The notes under the pieces were generated by a model, which was given only the letters and a program-made list of their open reading frames with translations, was not told the origin of the DNA and made no database searches. Shown one piece after another: positions 40,640-50,576 of a stretch of DNA of 64,000 nt; position 1 is the first letter of the stretch, and every line of letters starts with the position of its first letter. Position numbers and translations under genes: made by a program. Origin of the DNA: Methanoculleus chikugoensis (lineage in GTDB: Archaea; Halobacteriota; Methanomicrobia; Methanomicrobiales; Methanoculleaceae); assembly GCF_019669965.1 (NCBI RefSeq), contig NZ_AP019781.1, forward strand, positions 1,054,001 to 1,118,000. Reading direction: 5' to 3'.

Positions 40640-42064
40640 TTACCGTCCTCCTGGTTCGCGACTGCCCGGCCGCCGGATCCTCCTGAGGGCCGTGTGGATG
40701 AGATCCAAGAGGTTTGCAAGGTACGTCTCCTTTGCTTCGAGCCGCCGCAGGAACACGGCTTCTTCGGAGAGGAAGAGGGTTTTTAGGTGGTGTACTTCTT
40801 CTTTCGGGGAATAGAAGAGGTAGACTGGGATGCCTGCTAGGATGACCAGGACTCCTGCGACCTTATCAAAGGTTGTGGTGGAGAAGAGAAGGAAAAGGCA
40901 GATGGCGATGCCTACAAGGGGGAGGAGGTGCTGCCCGCGGAGGTTTGCGCCGTCGTCTCCCCGGAGGACGATGAGGGCAAAGCAGGTGAGCAGAAACGAA
41001 AATGCGAGGTTGAGAACGGCGAAGGATATCAGCCCGGAGAGGTTCCCGACGTTGGAGAGAATGAACGCGATAGCGCCCTGGGCGATAAGGATCACGTAGG
41101 GCGTGCCGTAGCGCGGGTGGATCTTTGCAAATGCACGGGGAAAGAGGCCGTCTATCGCCATAGCATATGCAAGCCGGGCGCTGCCGAGCATCCCCGATTC
41201 GTCCGACCCGGAGACCGAGAAGAGGGCGCCGACCGTCATGATGAGCGCGCCTGCCGACCCGAAGAGGATGGTGCCGGCGGCGACGAGCGGGACGGTGCTT
41301 TGGTCGAGTTCTGTCCAGTTGATGAGCCCATAAAGCACAAAGTTTGTCAGGAGGTAGAAGAGGGTGACGATCAGCATCCCGCTGACGATTGCACGGGGAA
41401 TGGTCTTTTGTGGCTCCTGCACTTCGCCGGCCGGGAGCGTCCCGATCTCGAACCCGGCGTAGGCCCAGAAGATCAGGACCAGCGCATGGGAGGCGTTATC
41501 GAGCCCGAGGGGGAGCAGCGGAGTGTAGTTCGCGATGACTGTCTCCGGCCGGACGAGGAAGAAACCGAGCCCCGCCACGATGAGGAGGAGCAGGGGGGAG
41601 AGTTTGACGATCGTCAGAGCATCGTTCAGCCTCCCCGCGGCCCTGACGCCGACGATGTTGACGAATGTCAACGATCCGATGAAGAGTGCCTTGACGGCGA
41701 CCTCTGCGGCCGGGGTGAGAGGGACGAGTGCCTGAAGGTAATTCACAAACGCGATCGCAAAGACCGGAAGGGCGAGGAGTTCCGCGATCCACATGCTCCA
41801 GCCGGTGAGGAACCCGTAAAATTCGTCGAACGCCTCCGAGACGTAGGCGAACGGTCCGCCGACACGGGGGACGTAGTAACTGCAGTAGGCGAAGACTATC
41901 GCGATCGTTGCGGCGAAGAGCCCGGCCACCGCCCAGAGGACGATCGAGAACGGGCCGACCAGACCTGCAGTGAGCGCGGACGCGATGTAGATGTCGGCGC
42001 CGACGATCGCCCCGACGATGATGTTCGTCAGGTCGAACTGCGAGAGTTCCCTCTTTACTTCCAT
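40640..42064 (-). CDS. APC-superfamily amino acid permease, 474 aa
   Basis: Polytopic transporter with about 12 helices. The N terminus (FDLTNIIVGAIVGADIYIAS) shows the G-x-G-x-I-like unwound helix 1 of the LeuT-fold APC family, and helix 6 (FWAYAGFEIGTLPAGEV) has the expected glycine/charged break. The last 60 residues after residue 415 are cytosolic and charged, ending in RRIRRPGSREPGG. The substrate cannot be told from sequence. A TATA-like ACATTTATC lies about 35 bases upstream on the minus strand. The 204-base gap between the kup and permease 3' ends (40436-40639) shows nothing. Confidence 0.88.
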   Translation of the reverse strand: MEVKRELSQFDLTNIIVGAIVGADIYIASALTAGLVGPFSIVLWAVAGLFAATIAIVFAYCSYYVPRVGGPFAYVSEAFDEFYGFLTGWSMWIAELLALPVFAIAFVNYLQALVPLTPAAEVAVKALFIGSLTFVNIVGVRAAGRLNDALTIVKLSPLLLLIVAGLGFFLVRPETVIANYTPLLPLGLDNASHALVLIFWAYAGFEIGTLPAGEVQEPQKTIPRAIVSGMLIVTLFYLLTNFVLYGLINWTELDQSTVPLVAAGTILFGSAGALIMTVGALFSVSGSDESGMLGSARLAYAMAIDGLFPRAFAKIHPRYGTPYVILIAQGAIAFILSNVGNLSGLISFAVLNLAFSFLLTCFALIVLRGDDGANLRGQHLLPLVGIAICLFLLFSTTTFDKVAGVLVILAGIPVYLFYSPKEEVHHLKTLFLSEEAVFLRRLEAKETYLANLLDLIHTALRRIRRPGSREPGGR

Positions 42065-42195
42065 TACAGCGCGATGAGGGGGCGGTAGCGGCGATAAATG
42101 TTCCGCGCTTATCTTTAGGGGGTCAGTATGTCGGATATTCGGGGAGGATCTCCTGCACTTCAGTCCCCCCGGGGAGGAGGGGTGCTGTGGCTCTT

Positions 42196-42208
42196 CTGAA
42201 AAAAGGTT
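42196..42208 (-). terminator. T-run terminator after tRNA-Gly
   Basis: On the minus strand GCAACCTTTTTTCAG lies about 55 bases past the tRNA 3' end; a run of six T is sufficient for archaeal termination. Confidence 0.5.
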
Positions 42209-42262
42209 GCAAAACTCGTGCAGGTATGCCGGATGAAAAACCTGAAGAGGAAAGTATCTCAG

Positions 42263-42334
42263 TGCGCCGACCGGGACTCGAACCCGGGTTTAGGCGTTGG
42301 CAACGCCTAGTGATAACCACTACACTATCGGCGC
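42263..42334 (-). tRNA. tRNA-Gly (GCC)
   Basis: The minus strand folds as a tRNA: acceptor GCGCCGA pairs with TCGGCGC, D arm GTGT..TCAC with GG in the loop, anticodon stem AGGCG/CGCCT with loop TTGCCAA (anticodon GCC), a four-base variable loop AAAC, and T arm CCGGG-TTCGAGT-CCCGG. The discriminator is A and CCA is not encoded. There is no intron. Confidence 0.96.
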
Positions 42335-42506
42335 ACGCCTGTGCTTTCGCACTGTGTGCCTTACAACATGGGATTTTCAGGCTAATAAGGCTATCGAAGC
42401 GCGGCCCGGATCGAGCGGTGTCGTCCCTGCATGTTCGCATGGACGGGCGGTGTTTCCGGGCCCATGGTCGGCCTTGCGGGAGGCCGATCACGCCGCTCTC
42501 GCGCAC

Positions 42507-43196
42507 TTATCGGTGCCCGTGGTCGAGCGCCCGCCTGATGTTTCGGTTTGCAAGGATCCAGAGCCCCGGTGTCAGGACCAGAATGAAGACGGCCATGGCG
42601 TAGGCGACGATCTCGGCGGAGAAGAGCAGGAAGTTGAAGATACCGTGCAGCACCATCCCGAGTATAAGCCCCTGAAGAATGATCGCCGGTCGCCGTTCGG
42701 CGGCCGTGAACTTGGCCCTGCCGAGGGCGTAACCCCATACGCTGGCAAAGAGTGCGTGCCCCGGAACCGAGAAGATCGCGCGGATGGCGATCGTGCCGAG
42801 GGCGAGCGCCGGCGATGTCAGGTATGCCGTAAAGACGTAGAGGACGTTCTCGAGCGATGCGAGCCCGAGAGCGGCGACTGCGGCGTAGACGATGCCGTCC
42901 ATCGGTTCGTCGAACTCGGGGTTATGGTAGGCGAATCGGCGCACGACCGCAAACTTGCCGTACTCCTCGACGATGGGCGCGACAACGGCGCCCATGATCA
43001 GCGGGGATGCGATGAAGAGGCCGAAGAACCCCTCGACGAAGGCGACGGGAAACGTGACGAGGACGCCGAGGAGGAAGATCTTCACGATCAGGGCCGCCGG
43101 TTCGGGCTCGAATTTATCCCTGTGGTAGAAGTACCACGCCCAGAACACCCCCGGCGCCAGCGCCAGGGCAAGGATCAGCAGCGGTTCGACGATCAT
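42507..43196 (-). CDS. PrsW-family intramembrane metalloprotease, 229 aa
   Basis: Membrane CPBP/PrsW-type protease with about seven helices. Family motifs are present in order: VVAPIVEEYGKF (EE-x2-K), ALGLASLENVLYV (E), RAIFSVPGHALFASVWGYALG (H) and LHGIFNF (H). Such proteases cleave anti-sigma factors in Bacillus, but archaeal targets are unknown. Its gene lies between tRNA-Gly and another membrane protein gene on the same strand; the 3' flank to the tRNA (42335-42506) shows nothing beyond tRNA upstream sequence. Confidence 0.9.
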   Translation of the reverse strand: MIVEPLLILALALAPGVFWAWYFYHRDKFEPEPAALIVKIFLLGVLVTFPVAFVEGFFGLFIASPLIMGAVVAPIVEEYGKFAVVRRFAYHNPEFDEPMDGIVYAAVAALGLASLENVLYVFTAYLTSPALALGTIAIRAIFSVPGHALFASVWGYALGRAKFTAAERRPAIILQGLILGMVLHGIFNFLLFSAEIVAYAMAVFILVLTPGLWILANRNIRRALDHGHR

Positions 43197-43316
43197 GCTG
43201 ATCGGGGTTCATGGTTTCAAAGTGGAAGAGTCTTTCTCTTCAACGGGCTGCCCTGCGAGACGATCAATGAGACGGACGAAAATGCCGTTGCCTTCGTTCC
43301 CGGTCTAAAAAAGAGG

Positions 43317-44255
43317 TTATTCGGGGAGGAGGCGGCACCCCGGGGCGAGCCCCTCGAGCACCAGCAGTCCGTAATACCGGAAGAACGTGACGAACGGCAC
43401 CGCGATCAGGAGCGCGACCGGGATGGCGATGACGAGGTAGGGGATGAGGAGGGTGAGGAGCAGCACGTAGTTTCCAGCCTGGAGTGCGGCGAGGAGCACG
43501 ATCCCGATGAGCACGAACGGTATCGCGATGATCAGCAGCGCAAGGATGACCAGAACCGCCTGCACGATCGCGGCGATGAGGCCGAGCACGAGCCTGGTGA
43601 CGACGTAGACGACGGTCTGCCAGACGTTGGCCGATATCATCCCGAAAAGCCGCCGCCAACCCTCGATGATCCCGCAGTCCTCGTGGATCATGATCGGGAC
43701 GACAAAGTCGTTGGTCAGGAGGAAGATAATGCCGAAGAGGAGGGCTGCAACCAGGATGAACGGAATGAACACCAGGATGAATGCAGCACCACCGACACCC
43801 GACCCCCCGATCCCGACGAGCATGAGGATGAGCGCCATCATGGCGAGGATCAGGATCAGCGTGAGGCCGACCTGGAAGAGGAAGAGCCGGACCCCTTTTC
43901 CGAGCCGTTCTCCAAAGAAGGGCCTGATATGGATATCATCCGTCCGGAGCATGTCGACGAAGACGAACTGCATCACCGTTCCGATGATCCACCAGATGAG
44001 AGCGATCACAAGCACGATGAGGATAAACGCCACGATAAGCGGCGCGATATCGGGAAGGGACTCCACGACGCCCGGGGGGAGGTCGCCTTCTTCGAAGGTA
44101 TATCCGGAGGTGTTCGGGAGACTGACGCCCCCTCCCACGAAGAGCGCAATCAGGGCCAGGCGGAGCCAGACACCCCACCTGATCGGCCAGAGCAGGCTTT
44201 TGGTGCGCTGAAAAGCACCGTCCAGTCTGCTGAATGCATACATATCTTCAGCCAT
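43317..44255 (-). CDS. Integral membrane protein (DUF7544-like), 312 aa
   Basis: Six or more long hydrophobic segments alternate with short charged loops. Family-like features are an N-terminal ..AFSRLDGAFQRTKSLLWP.. amphipathic start and a central NDFVVPIMIHEDCGIIEGWRRL loop (read in parts), shared with a methanogen and haloarchaeal family of unknown function. ATG at 44255 is preferred over a GTG three codons upstream, which lies in the GTGAGTGAT leader. It is 120 bases upstream of the PrsW gene and may be cotranscribed with it. Confidence 0.75.
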   Translation of the reverse strand: MAEDMYAFSRLDGAFQRTKSLLWPIRWGVWLRLALIALFVGGGVSLPNTSGYTFEEGDLPPGVVESLPDIAPLIVAFILIVLVIALIWWIIGTVMQFVFVDMLRTDDIHIRPFFGERLGKGVRLFLFQVGLTLILILAMMALILMLVGIGGSGVGGAAFILVFIPFILVAALLFGIIFLLTNDFVVPIMIHEDCGIIEGWRRLFGMISANVWQTVVYVVTRLVLGLIAAIVQAVLVILALLIIAIPFVLIGIVLLAALQAGNYVLLLTLLIPYLVIAIPVALLIAVPFVTFFRYYGLLVLEGLAPGCRLLPE

Positions 44256-44408
44256 ATCACTCACGTAGAAGATGATCTCCGTCTCATTAATACCTTGTTT
44301 TGGTAAACGGATCCCGGTGATCCGACCGCGCGTCGCACGCTCACGGGTTTTTGAGGGAACCTGTTTTTCAACACCTTAATGTAGTCCGTTCACCACACTA
44401 TAGAACGA

Positions 44409-45035
44409 ATGATCCCTCTCATGCTTGACCTGACGGCCAGGAGGGTGCTCATATTCGGCGGAGGCGACGTCGGTGCCCGAAAGGCTGCGTTCTTTGAGCA
44501 TGAGGCGGAGGTGACGGTGATCAGCCGTTCTTTCTCGCCGGACCTCGACGGTCTCGCGATCCGGCGGCAGGAGACCGATCTCTCGGCTCTCCCGGACGAG
44601 GCGCTCCGGGGCTTTCTTTCGGGTGCGTTCCTCGCAGTAGCCGCGACGCCGGATTCGGGCCTCAACGACCGTATCGGAAGACTGTGCGCTGAGGCCGGTG
44701 TTCTCTTCAACAACGCCGCAGGCGAGCCCGGCGACGTCACCATCCCTTCGGTCGTCCGGGGCAGCCGCTTCCTCGTCGCGATCAGCACCCGCGGAAAGAG
44801 TCCCGCCGTTTCGCGGTACCTCCGCATGAGACTTGAAGCGGATTACGCAGACCTCGATATGATGATCGAGCTGCAGGAGGAGATCCGTCCGATGCTCCGG
44901 GAGACCGAACCGGTGCAGGCAGAGCGGGCCCGCATCCTCTGGGAGATCCTCTTGGACGACGAGATCCGGGCAGCGCTCGCCACCGACTACGGCCGGGCGC
45001 GCGCACTGGCTATCGAGAGGTACCTGCATGCCTGA
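44409..45035 (+). CDS. Precorrin-2 dehydrogenase / sirohydrochlorin ferrochelatase-type protein, 208 aa
   Basis: NAD-dependent oxidation of precorrin-2 to sirohydrochlorin (Met8/CysG N-terminal type), the branch toward siroheme, F430 and corrinoids. The Rossmann motif is IFGGGDVGARKA near residue 15, followed by NNAAGEPGDVTIPS and the STRGKSPAVSRYLR segment that contains the family's catalytic surroundings. The C-terminal helical domain is present. It is the first gene of the tetrapyrrole operon and overlaps hemA by eight bases. Start ATG 44409 is close to a TATA-like sequence and probably has a short leader. Confidence 0.93.
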   Translation: MIPLMLDLTARRVLIFGGGDVGARKAAFFEHEAEVTVISRSFSPDLDGLAIRRQETDLSALPDEALRGFLSGAFLAVAATPDSGLNDRIGRLCAEAGVLFNNAAGEPGDVTIPSVVRGSRFLVAISTRGKSPAVSRYLRMRLEADYADLDMMIELQEEIRPMLRETEPVQAERARILWEILLDDEIRAALATDYGRARALAIERYLHA

Positions 45036-46299
45036 ACCGCTCGCCATCCCCCTCGCGCTCGCGGGCGTCAGCCACCACACCGCGGACATCGCCACGCTTG
45101 AGGCGTTCCGGTTCCCCGATGAGGCGGCGTTCCTCCGCGAGGCACAGGAGCGGTTCCGGGGTGCGCTCCTGCTCCAGACATGCAACCGCGTCGAAGTGCT
45201 GGTGCAGGGGGACGCACGGAGCCTTGAAGGATTCCTGCAGGAGAAGGGCAGGCATGGGTTTACGGTCATCGAGGGCGAGGCCGTGCCTCGCCACCTCCTG
45301 GAACTGGCCGCAGGGATCGACTCGCTGATCGTCGGCGAGGACCAGATCCTCGGGCAGCTCAAGCAGGCGCTCGCGATCGCAGAAGAAGCGGGGGCCGCGA
45401 ACAGTGTCATCTCCCTCTGCGTCAACAAGGCGGTGCACGTGGGGGTCAGGGTCCGGCGCCAGACGCAGATCAACCGGGGTGCGGTCTCCGTCGGCTCCGC
45501 GGCCGTGACGCTCGCGGAGAACCTCCTCGGCACCCTCAGCGACCGGCACATCCTGGTCGTCGGGAGCGGAGAGATGGGTGTTCTGGTGGCGCAGGCGCTC
45601 GCCGCGAAAGGCCTTACGGCCATCTACGTCGCCAACAGAACCTATGAGCGGGCGGTGATGCTTGCGGATAAGATCGGGGGGCGCGCGGTCAACTTCAAGG
45701 ACCTCTACCGCTACATCGCGCTCTCCGATGTCGTCATCTCCTGCACCGCCGCACCGCATCCGGTCATCCGGGAGGAGGATATCCGGACGGTGATGGAGGA
45801 GCGGCTCTGGCCGCTCGATCCACACCCCCGCCACCTGATCCTCATCGACATCGCCCAGCCCCGCGACGTCGAGGAGGGGGTGCGGTCGATCGAAGGCGTG
45901 CACCTCTTCACCATCGACGACCTCAGGAACGTCAACGACGCTGCCATGGACTCCCGGAGGAGCGAGGCGGACCGCGCACGGGGGATCATCGACGAGGAGA
46001 CCGATCACTTCATCCGGCTCCTCCGCCGGACGGCGGCCGACGAGACGCTCGCCCTCCTCTACACCTGGGCGGAGTCGATCCGGGCGCGTGAACGCGACCG
46101 GGCGCTCGCGCGCCTGGGGGAGACGGACGACCGCACAGGGGAGGTCGTCGACGACCTGACACGTGTGCTCACGAAGAAACTCCTCTCGGATGTGACGACG
46201 GCCATCCGCGCGAGTGCTGAGCGCGGGGATATCATGACAGCAGAGGCCCTGATAAGGGCGATTACCCGGGGAAAACCATGTATCCAGAACGAAGAATGA
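45028..46299 (+). CDS. hemA: Glutamyl-tRNA reductase, 423 aa
   Basis: First committed step of C5-pathway tetrapyrrole synthesis. The N-terminal catalytic domain has GVSHHTADI and the nucleophilic cysteine in LLQTCNRVEVL. The NADPH domain has VGSGEMGVLVAQAL, and the C-terminal helical dimerisation domain completes the normal length. It overlaps its upstream neighbour by eight bases and hemB by 22. Confidence 0.97.
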   Translation: MPEPLAIPLALAGVSHHTADIATLEAFRFPDEAAFLREAQERFRGALLLQTCNRVEVLVQGDARSLEGFLQEKGRHGFTVIEGEAVPRHLLELAAGIDSLIVGEDQILGQLKQALAIAEEAGAANSVISLCVNKAVHVGVRVRRQTQINRGAVSVGSAAVTLAENLLGTLSDRHILVVGSGEMGVLVAQALAAKGLTAIYVANRTYERAVMLADKIGGRAVNFKDLYRYIALSDVVISCTAAPHPVIREEDIRTVMEERLWPLDPHPRHLILIDIAQPRDVEEGVRSIEGVHLFTIDDLRNVNDAAMDSRRSEADRARGIIDEETDHFIRLLRRTAADETLALLYTWAESIRARERDRALARLGETDDRTGEVVDDLTRVLTKKLLSDVTTAIRASAERGDIMTAEALIRAITRGKPCIQNEE

Positions 46300-47261
46300 G
46301 ACGGATGCGGCGGCGGATCGTCCAGCCGCTCCTCCGCGAAACCGAACTTCGAAAGACCGATCTCATTGCGCCGGTCTTCGTGGATGAATCGATCAGCGCA
46401 CCGCTTCCGATCGCCTCGATGCCGGGGCAGTTCCGCCACCCGGTGGACGGCGTCGCCGGCTACTGCGAGCGCCTCCGGGATGCCGGCATCCGGGCGGTGC
46501 TCCTCTTCGGGGTTCCGGCCGCAAAAGACGGTAAGGCGACCGGCGCATACGCGGCGGACGGCGTCGTCCAGCGTGCCGTCCAAAAAGTCAAGGAGCATCT
46601 TCCGGAGATGGTGGTCGTGACCGACGTCTGCGCCTGCGAGTACACCGATCACGGCCACTGCGGTTTTGTCGGCGAGACCGTCGACGGCCCCGACCTCTTA
46701 AACGACCCCTCGCTTGAACTGATGGCGCAGATCGCCGTCTCCCACGCAGAGAGCGGCGCCGATATCGTCGCGCCGTCGTGCATGCTCGACGGGATGGTCC
46801 GGGCGATCCGGCAGGCTCTCGATGCCGCCGGATTCCAGGACGTCCTGATCATGTCCTACTCCTCGAAGTTCGCGAGCGCCCTCTACGGGCCGTTCCGCGA
46901 CGCGGCAGACTCGGGGTTCTCGTTTGGGGACCGGACGACCTACCAGATCAACCCGGGCAACGCCCGGGAGGCGCTGATGGAGTCGGAGCTCGACGCGGCC
47001 GAAGGGGCGGATATCCTGATGGTCAAGCCGGCCGGCGCCTATCTCGACATCCTCGCGGCCGTCGCGAACCTCGGCCTGCCGGTCGCGGCCTACCAGGTCA
47101 GCGGGGAGTACGCGATGATCAAGGCCGCCGCCGAGCGCGGGTGGCTGGACGAGCGCGCCGTCGCCATCGAGACCCTCACCGCCATCAGGCGGGCCGGGGC
47201 CGACCTGATCATCACCTACTTTGCAGAAGACGCGGCGAGGTGGCTCGATGAAGAGCAGTGA
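46278..47261 (+). CDS. hemB: Porphobilinogen synthase, 327 aa
   Basis: Condenses two 5-aminolevulinates. The active-site metal segment [15 protein letters not shown] carries the cysteines of a zinc-type enzyme, and both Schiff-base lysines are visible ([15 protein letters not shown] and [13 protein letters not shown]). The length is normal. The start codon lies within the last codons of hemA, and its end overlaps hemL by 14 bases. Confidence 0.97.
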   Translation: MYPERRMRRMRRRIVQPLLRETELRKTDLIAPVFVDESISAPLPIASMPGQFRHPVDGVAGYCERLRDAGIRAVLLFGVPAAKDGKATGAYAADGVVQRAVQKVKEHLPEMVVVTDVCACEYTDHGHCGFVGETVDGPDLLNDPSLELMAQIAVSHAESGADIVAPSCMLDGMVRAIRQALDAAGFQDVLIMSYSSKFASALYGPFRDAADSGFSFGDRTTYQINPGNAREALMESELDAAEGADILMVKPAGAYLDILAAVANLGLPVAAYQVSGEYAMIKAAAERGWLDERAVAIETLTAIRRAGADLIITYFAEDAARWLDEEQ

Positions 47262-48495
47262 CCTTTTCGCACGCGCAAAGACCCTGATGCCGGGCGGCGT
47301 CAGCAGCCCCGTGCGGGCGATCAAACCCTACCCGTTCTACGTGGAGCGCGCCGCAGGTTCGCATCTTGCGACCGTCGACGGCGCGGATCTCATCGACTGC
47401 TGTCTCGGCTACGGCCCCCTCATCCTCGGCCACGCGCACCCGAAGGTTCGTGAGGCGATCGAGCGCCAGCTCGAGAAGGGGTGGCTCTACGGCACGCCGA
47501 CGCCGCTCGAACTCGACCTCGCGGGAGTCATCACCGGCGACCATCCCGCGGTCGATATGGTGCGGTTCGTCTCGTCGGGCTCCGAAGCGACGATGGCCGC
47601 GATCCGGCTCGCCCGCGGCTACACCGGGAAACAGGACATCATCAAGATCGAGGGGGGGTTCCACGGCGCCCACGACGCGGTCCTCGTCAAGGCCGGGTCG
47701 GGAGCGACCACGCTCGGGGTGCCCGACTCCGCGGGCGTCCTTGCGGATCTGGTGGCGCACACCCGGCAGGTCCCCTACAACGACCCCGAGGCGCTGGAAA
47801 CGCTGCTCGCCGGAAACGACGACGTCGCCGTGTTCATCCTCGAACCGATCATGGGCAACATCGGCCCGGTCCTCCCCGATGACGGCTATCTCGCCGACGT
47901 CCGGGAGATCACCGCCGCCCACGACGTCCTCCTCATCCTCGACGAGGTGATCACCGGCTACCGGGTTGGGATCGGCGGCGCGGAGGTGCTCTACGGGGTA
48001 AAGCCGGACCTCGCCACGTTCGGCAAGATCATCGGCGGCGGCCTCCCCATCGGGGCGTTCGGGGGACGGCGCGAGATCATGGAACTGGTCGCTCCCGCAG
48101 GACCGGTCTACCAGGCCGGAACCTTCAGCGGCAACCCGGCAAGCCTCGCGGCGGGGTACGCGGCGCTTCGCTACCTGCACGAGCACCCGGAGGTCTACCG
48201 GCGGCTCGACGAAGCCACGCGGGTGATCGGAGAGGTCGCTGCGGATGCGGGCAGAGGAACATTCGTCAGGGTGGGCTCGCTCTTCAAGCACTTCTTCCGG
48301 AGCGAGCCGCCGCGGAACTACCGCGAGGTCAAGGAGTGCGACACGGAGGCGTTCTCGCGGTTCTGGAAAGCGATGCTCGAGGCGGGGGTCTTCCTCCCGC
48401 CGTCGCAGTTCGAGACGAACTTCCTCTCGGCGGCGCACACGAAAGCGGATATCGAACAGATAGCGGAAGCATACGGATCATGTCTCTTCGCATAG
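47248..48495 (+). CDS. hemL: Glutamate-1-semialdehyde 2,1-aminomutase, 415 aa
   Basis: PLP enzyme converting glutamate-1-semialdehyde to 5-aminolevulinate. The N terminus [17 protein letters not shown] is the family start, and the catalytic lysine is in [17 protein letters not shown]. The ATG at 47248 is used because it begins the conserved [15 protein letters not shown]; it lies within the last codons of hemB. The stop overlaps the hemC start by 16 bases. Confidence 0.97.
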   Translation: MKSSDLFARAKTLMPGGVSSPVRAIKPYPFYVERAAGSHLATVDGADLIDCCLGYGPLILGHAHPKVREAIERQLEKGWLYGTPTPLELDLAGVITGDHPAVDMVRFVSSGSEATMAAIRLARGYTGKQDIIKIEGGFHGAHDAVLVKAGSGATTLGVPDSAGVLADLVAHTRQVPYNDPEALETLLAGNDDVAVFILEPIMGNIGPVLPDDGYLADVREITAAHDVLLILDEVITGYRVGIGGAEVLYGVKPDLATFGKIIGGGLPIGAFGGRREIMELVAPAGPVYQAGTFSGNPASLAAGYAALRYLHEHPEVYRRLDEATRVIGEVAADAGRGTFVRVGSLFKHFFRSEPPRNYREVKECDTEAFSRFWKAMLEAGVFLPPSQFETNFLSAAHTKADIEQIAEAYGSCLFA

Positions 48496-49364
48496 GCACA
48501 CGGGGAAGCGCTCTCGCGCTTGCACAGACGAACAGGGTGGTCGGCATGCTCGCTGATCGGGGGATCGAGGCGGAACTCGTCACGATCGCGACCGAGGGCG
48601 ACACCGCGACCGGAGTCCCGCTCCATGCCATCGGGGGACAGGGGGTCTTCGTGCGGGCGCTCGACGACGCCATCCTCCGCGGCGAGATCGACGCCGCGGT
48701 GCACAGCATGAAGGATATCCCCGCAGCCCGCCCGGCGGGGCTCACCTGCTGTGCGGTGCTCGAGCGGGACTCGCCGGCGGACTTCCTCGCGCACGAGTGC
48801 CCCCTCGATGCGGTCTCTGTCATCGGGTCGTCGAGCACCCGGCGCCGCGCCCAGCTCCTCCGCGACGCCCCGGCGCTTGAGGTGAAGCAACTGCGCGGGA
48901 ACGTCGATACCAGGATACGGAAACTCCGTGAGGGGCAGTACGACGCCATCGTGCTCGCGGAGGCGGGCCTCGAACGCCTCGGGCTCACGCTCCCGGGAGA
49001 AGCCCTCCCCACCGACCGGTTCGTCCCATCCCCAAACCAGGGGACCATCGCGGTCGTCTGCCGGGACGACCCGGCCGTCGCCGGCGCCTTCGCAGCGTTC
49101 GACCACGCGCCGACCCGCCTTGACGTCGAGATCGAGCGTGCCGTCATGGAGGAGGTCGGCGGCGGGTGCTTCACCCCGCAGGGGATCTACTGCCGGGACG
49201 GGAACCTGATCGCCGAGGTGCTCGCGCTCGACGGCTCCCGATGGGAGCGGATCGAGCGGCGCGTTGCGACCGTCGGCGAAGCCCGGGAGTGGGGGCGGGC
49301 GCTGCGTGTGCAGGCGGCCGGACTGATCCGGGAGGCTTACGCGGCACTGGGGATAAAACCATGA
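48480..49364 (+). CDS. hemC: Hydroxymethylbilane synthase (porphobilinogen deaminase), 294 aa
   Basis: Polymerises four porphobilinogens. The N terminus [16 protein letters not shown], the RRRAQLLRD and [11 protein letters not shown] segments and the cofactor cysteine ([11 protein letters not shown]) are intact. ATG at 48480 is inside hemL. It ends as ATGA with the SUMT gene. Its product is made into uroporphyrinogen III by HemD, which is not encoded in this operon. Confidence 0.97.
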   Translation: MSLRIGTRGSALALAQTNRVVGMLADRGIEAELVTIATEGDTATGVPLHAIGGQGVFVRALDDAILRGEIDAAVHSMKDIPAARPAGLTCCAVLERDSPADFLAHECPLDAVSVIGSSSTRRRAQLLRDAPALEVKQLRGNVDTRIRKLREGQYDAIVLAEAGLERLGLTLPGEALPTDRFVPSPNQGTIAVVCRDDPAVAGAFAAFDHAPTRLDVEIERAVMEEVGGGCFTPQGIYCRDGNLIAEVLALDGSRWERIERRVATVGEAREWGRALRVQAAGLIREAYAALGIKP

Positions 49365-50110
49365 CAGGAAAAGCGTATCTTGTGGGGTCCGGCCCCGGCG
49401 GGCTCGACCTCCTGACGATGAAGGCCCGCGAGGTGATCGACAGAGCGGACGTGGTCCTCTACGACCAGCTCCCGGGCGAGGAGATCCTCGCGACGCTCCC
49501 GCGGGACGCCGAGCTCGTCGACTGCGGGAAGTACGGCGGGAACCACACCATGGAGCAGGACGAGATCGAGGCGCTGATGGTCGAGCGGGTGAAGGCGGGC
49601 AAAACGGTCGTGCGCCTGAAAGGCGGCGACCCCTTCCTCTTCGGCCGCGGCGGGGAGGAGGTCGAGACGCTCCGGGAGCACGGCATCAGGGTCGAGGTGG
49701 TGCCGGGGGTGACGAGCGCCATCGCCGTCCCGGAGATGGTCGGCATCCCGGTCACCCACCGGCGGTATGCGTCGCAGGTGACCTTCATCACCGGCCACGA
49801 GGACCCCACGAAACCCGAGTCCGCCCTCGACTGGGAGGTTCTCGCGCGGCTGAAAGGGACGCTAGTCGTCCTGATGGGCGTAAAGAACCTCCCGGCCATC
49901 GCGGCGGCGCTCACCGCGAACGGCAAGGACCCCGCGACCCCGGTCGCGATCATCGAGCGGGGGATGCGTCCCGACCAGCGCGTGACGGTCGGGACGCTCG
50001 CCGATATCGCCCAAAAAGCCCGCGCCGCAGGCGTCCGGCCCCCGGCGGTGATCGTGATAGGGGGGGTTGTGGAACTGTATGATGGGGGCGAGGAGCAGGC
50101 AGCCCCCTGA
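49361..50110 (+). CDS. cobA: Uroporphyrinogen-III C-methyltransferase (SUMT), 249 aa
   Basis: SAM-dependent double methylation of uroporphyrinogen III to precorrin-2. Motifs: VGSGPGGLDLLTMKA (GPGxxxLLT), VVLYDQL, the RLKGGDPFLFGRGGEE core and GVTSAIAVPEM. ATG overlaps the hemC stop (ATGA). The product returns to the enzyme encoded by the first gene of the same operon, so operon order spans the whole pathway except uroporphyrinogen-III synthase. Confidence 0.97.
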   Translation: MTGKAYLVGSGPGGLDLLTMKAREVIDRADVVLYDQLPGEEILATLPRDAELVDCGKYGGNHTMEQDEIEALMVERVKAGKTVVRLKGGDPFLFGRGGEEVETLREHGIRVEVVPGVTSAIAVPEMVGIPVTHRRYASQVTFITGHEDPTKPESALDWEVLARLKGTLVVLMGVKNLPAIAAALTANGKDPATPVAIIERGMRPDQRVTVGTLADIAQKARAAGVRPPAVIVIGGVVELYDGGEEQAAP

Positions 50111-50199
50111 TATAGCCTCTCTCAGGTAGAGTCCCGTACCGGAAGGGGACGGTGCCCGGGCGTTGCCGATGGGAGACCGTGCCCCGGCCACATATCATT

Positions 50200-50405
50200 T
50201 TTTCCGCGCCTCCCCATGCAGTGGACCGTGGGAGTATCGCCATGGGGGAGGCGGCTCGCGGGGAGGGGGTTCCCCCTCCCCTGTCTCTACCTCATAAAAG
50301 GATATCTGTAACCCCCACCCCACCCGGCCTTCGGCCTCCTCCCCCGCCCCCTTAGGGGGCGGGGGCAGTGCGTGGCGATACCCACTGGGAATCCGTGTAT
50401 GGGTA
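50200..50405 (-). repeat. Dispersed intergenic repeat, family 1, copy D (inverted)
   Basis: Inverted copy of the element at 3791. Read on the minus strand: ACACGGATTCCCAGTGGGTA then TCGCCACGCACTGC, the hairpin CCCCCGCCCCC, TAA, GGGGGCGGGGG, the GAGGCCGAAGGCCGGG block, GGGGGTTACAGATATCC, GAGACAGGGGAGGGGG and TGGCGATACTCCCACGGTCC-ACTGCATGGGG. With copy A it is the cleanest, uninterrupted form. It lies in the 466-base gap between SUMT and ilvD; the remainder (50111-50199, 50406-50576) holds only the SUMT 3' region and the ilvD leader. Confidence 0.82.
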
Positions 50406-50576
50406 TGTTTGGCCGAATGGGCCGTGATAACTCAAAGGGTGTGCGTTGTAAGCATTCTCAAACATGAGATATCACTCGCCCGCCATCATGCGCGAACATC
50501 TCCCCCCTGCACCACCTCCCCGCCCAACCGGAATCCTCTTCTCCCCCTGCGCGTGTACTCTCCTACGAGGATTACC

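Noticed and set aside
42297-44306. 669-codon open frame on the plus strand across tRNA-Gly and two membrane protein genes
   Set aside because: It runs antisense through tRNA-Gly, the PrsW gene and the DUF7544-like gene, is dominated by D, E, H and R, and has no domain.
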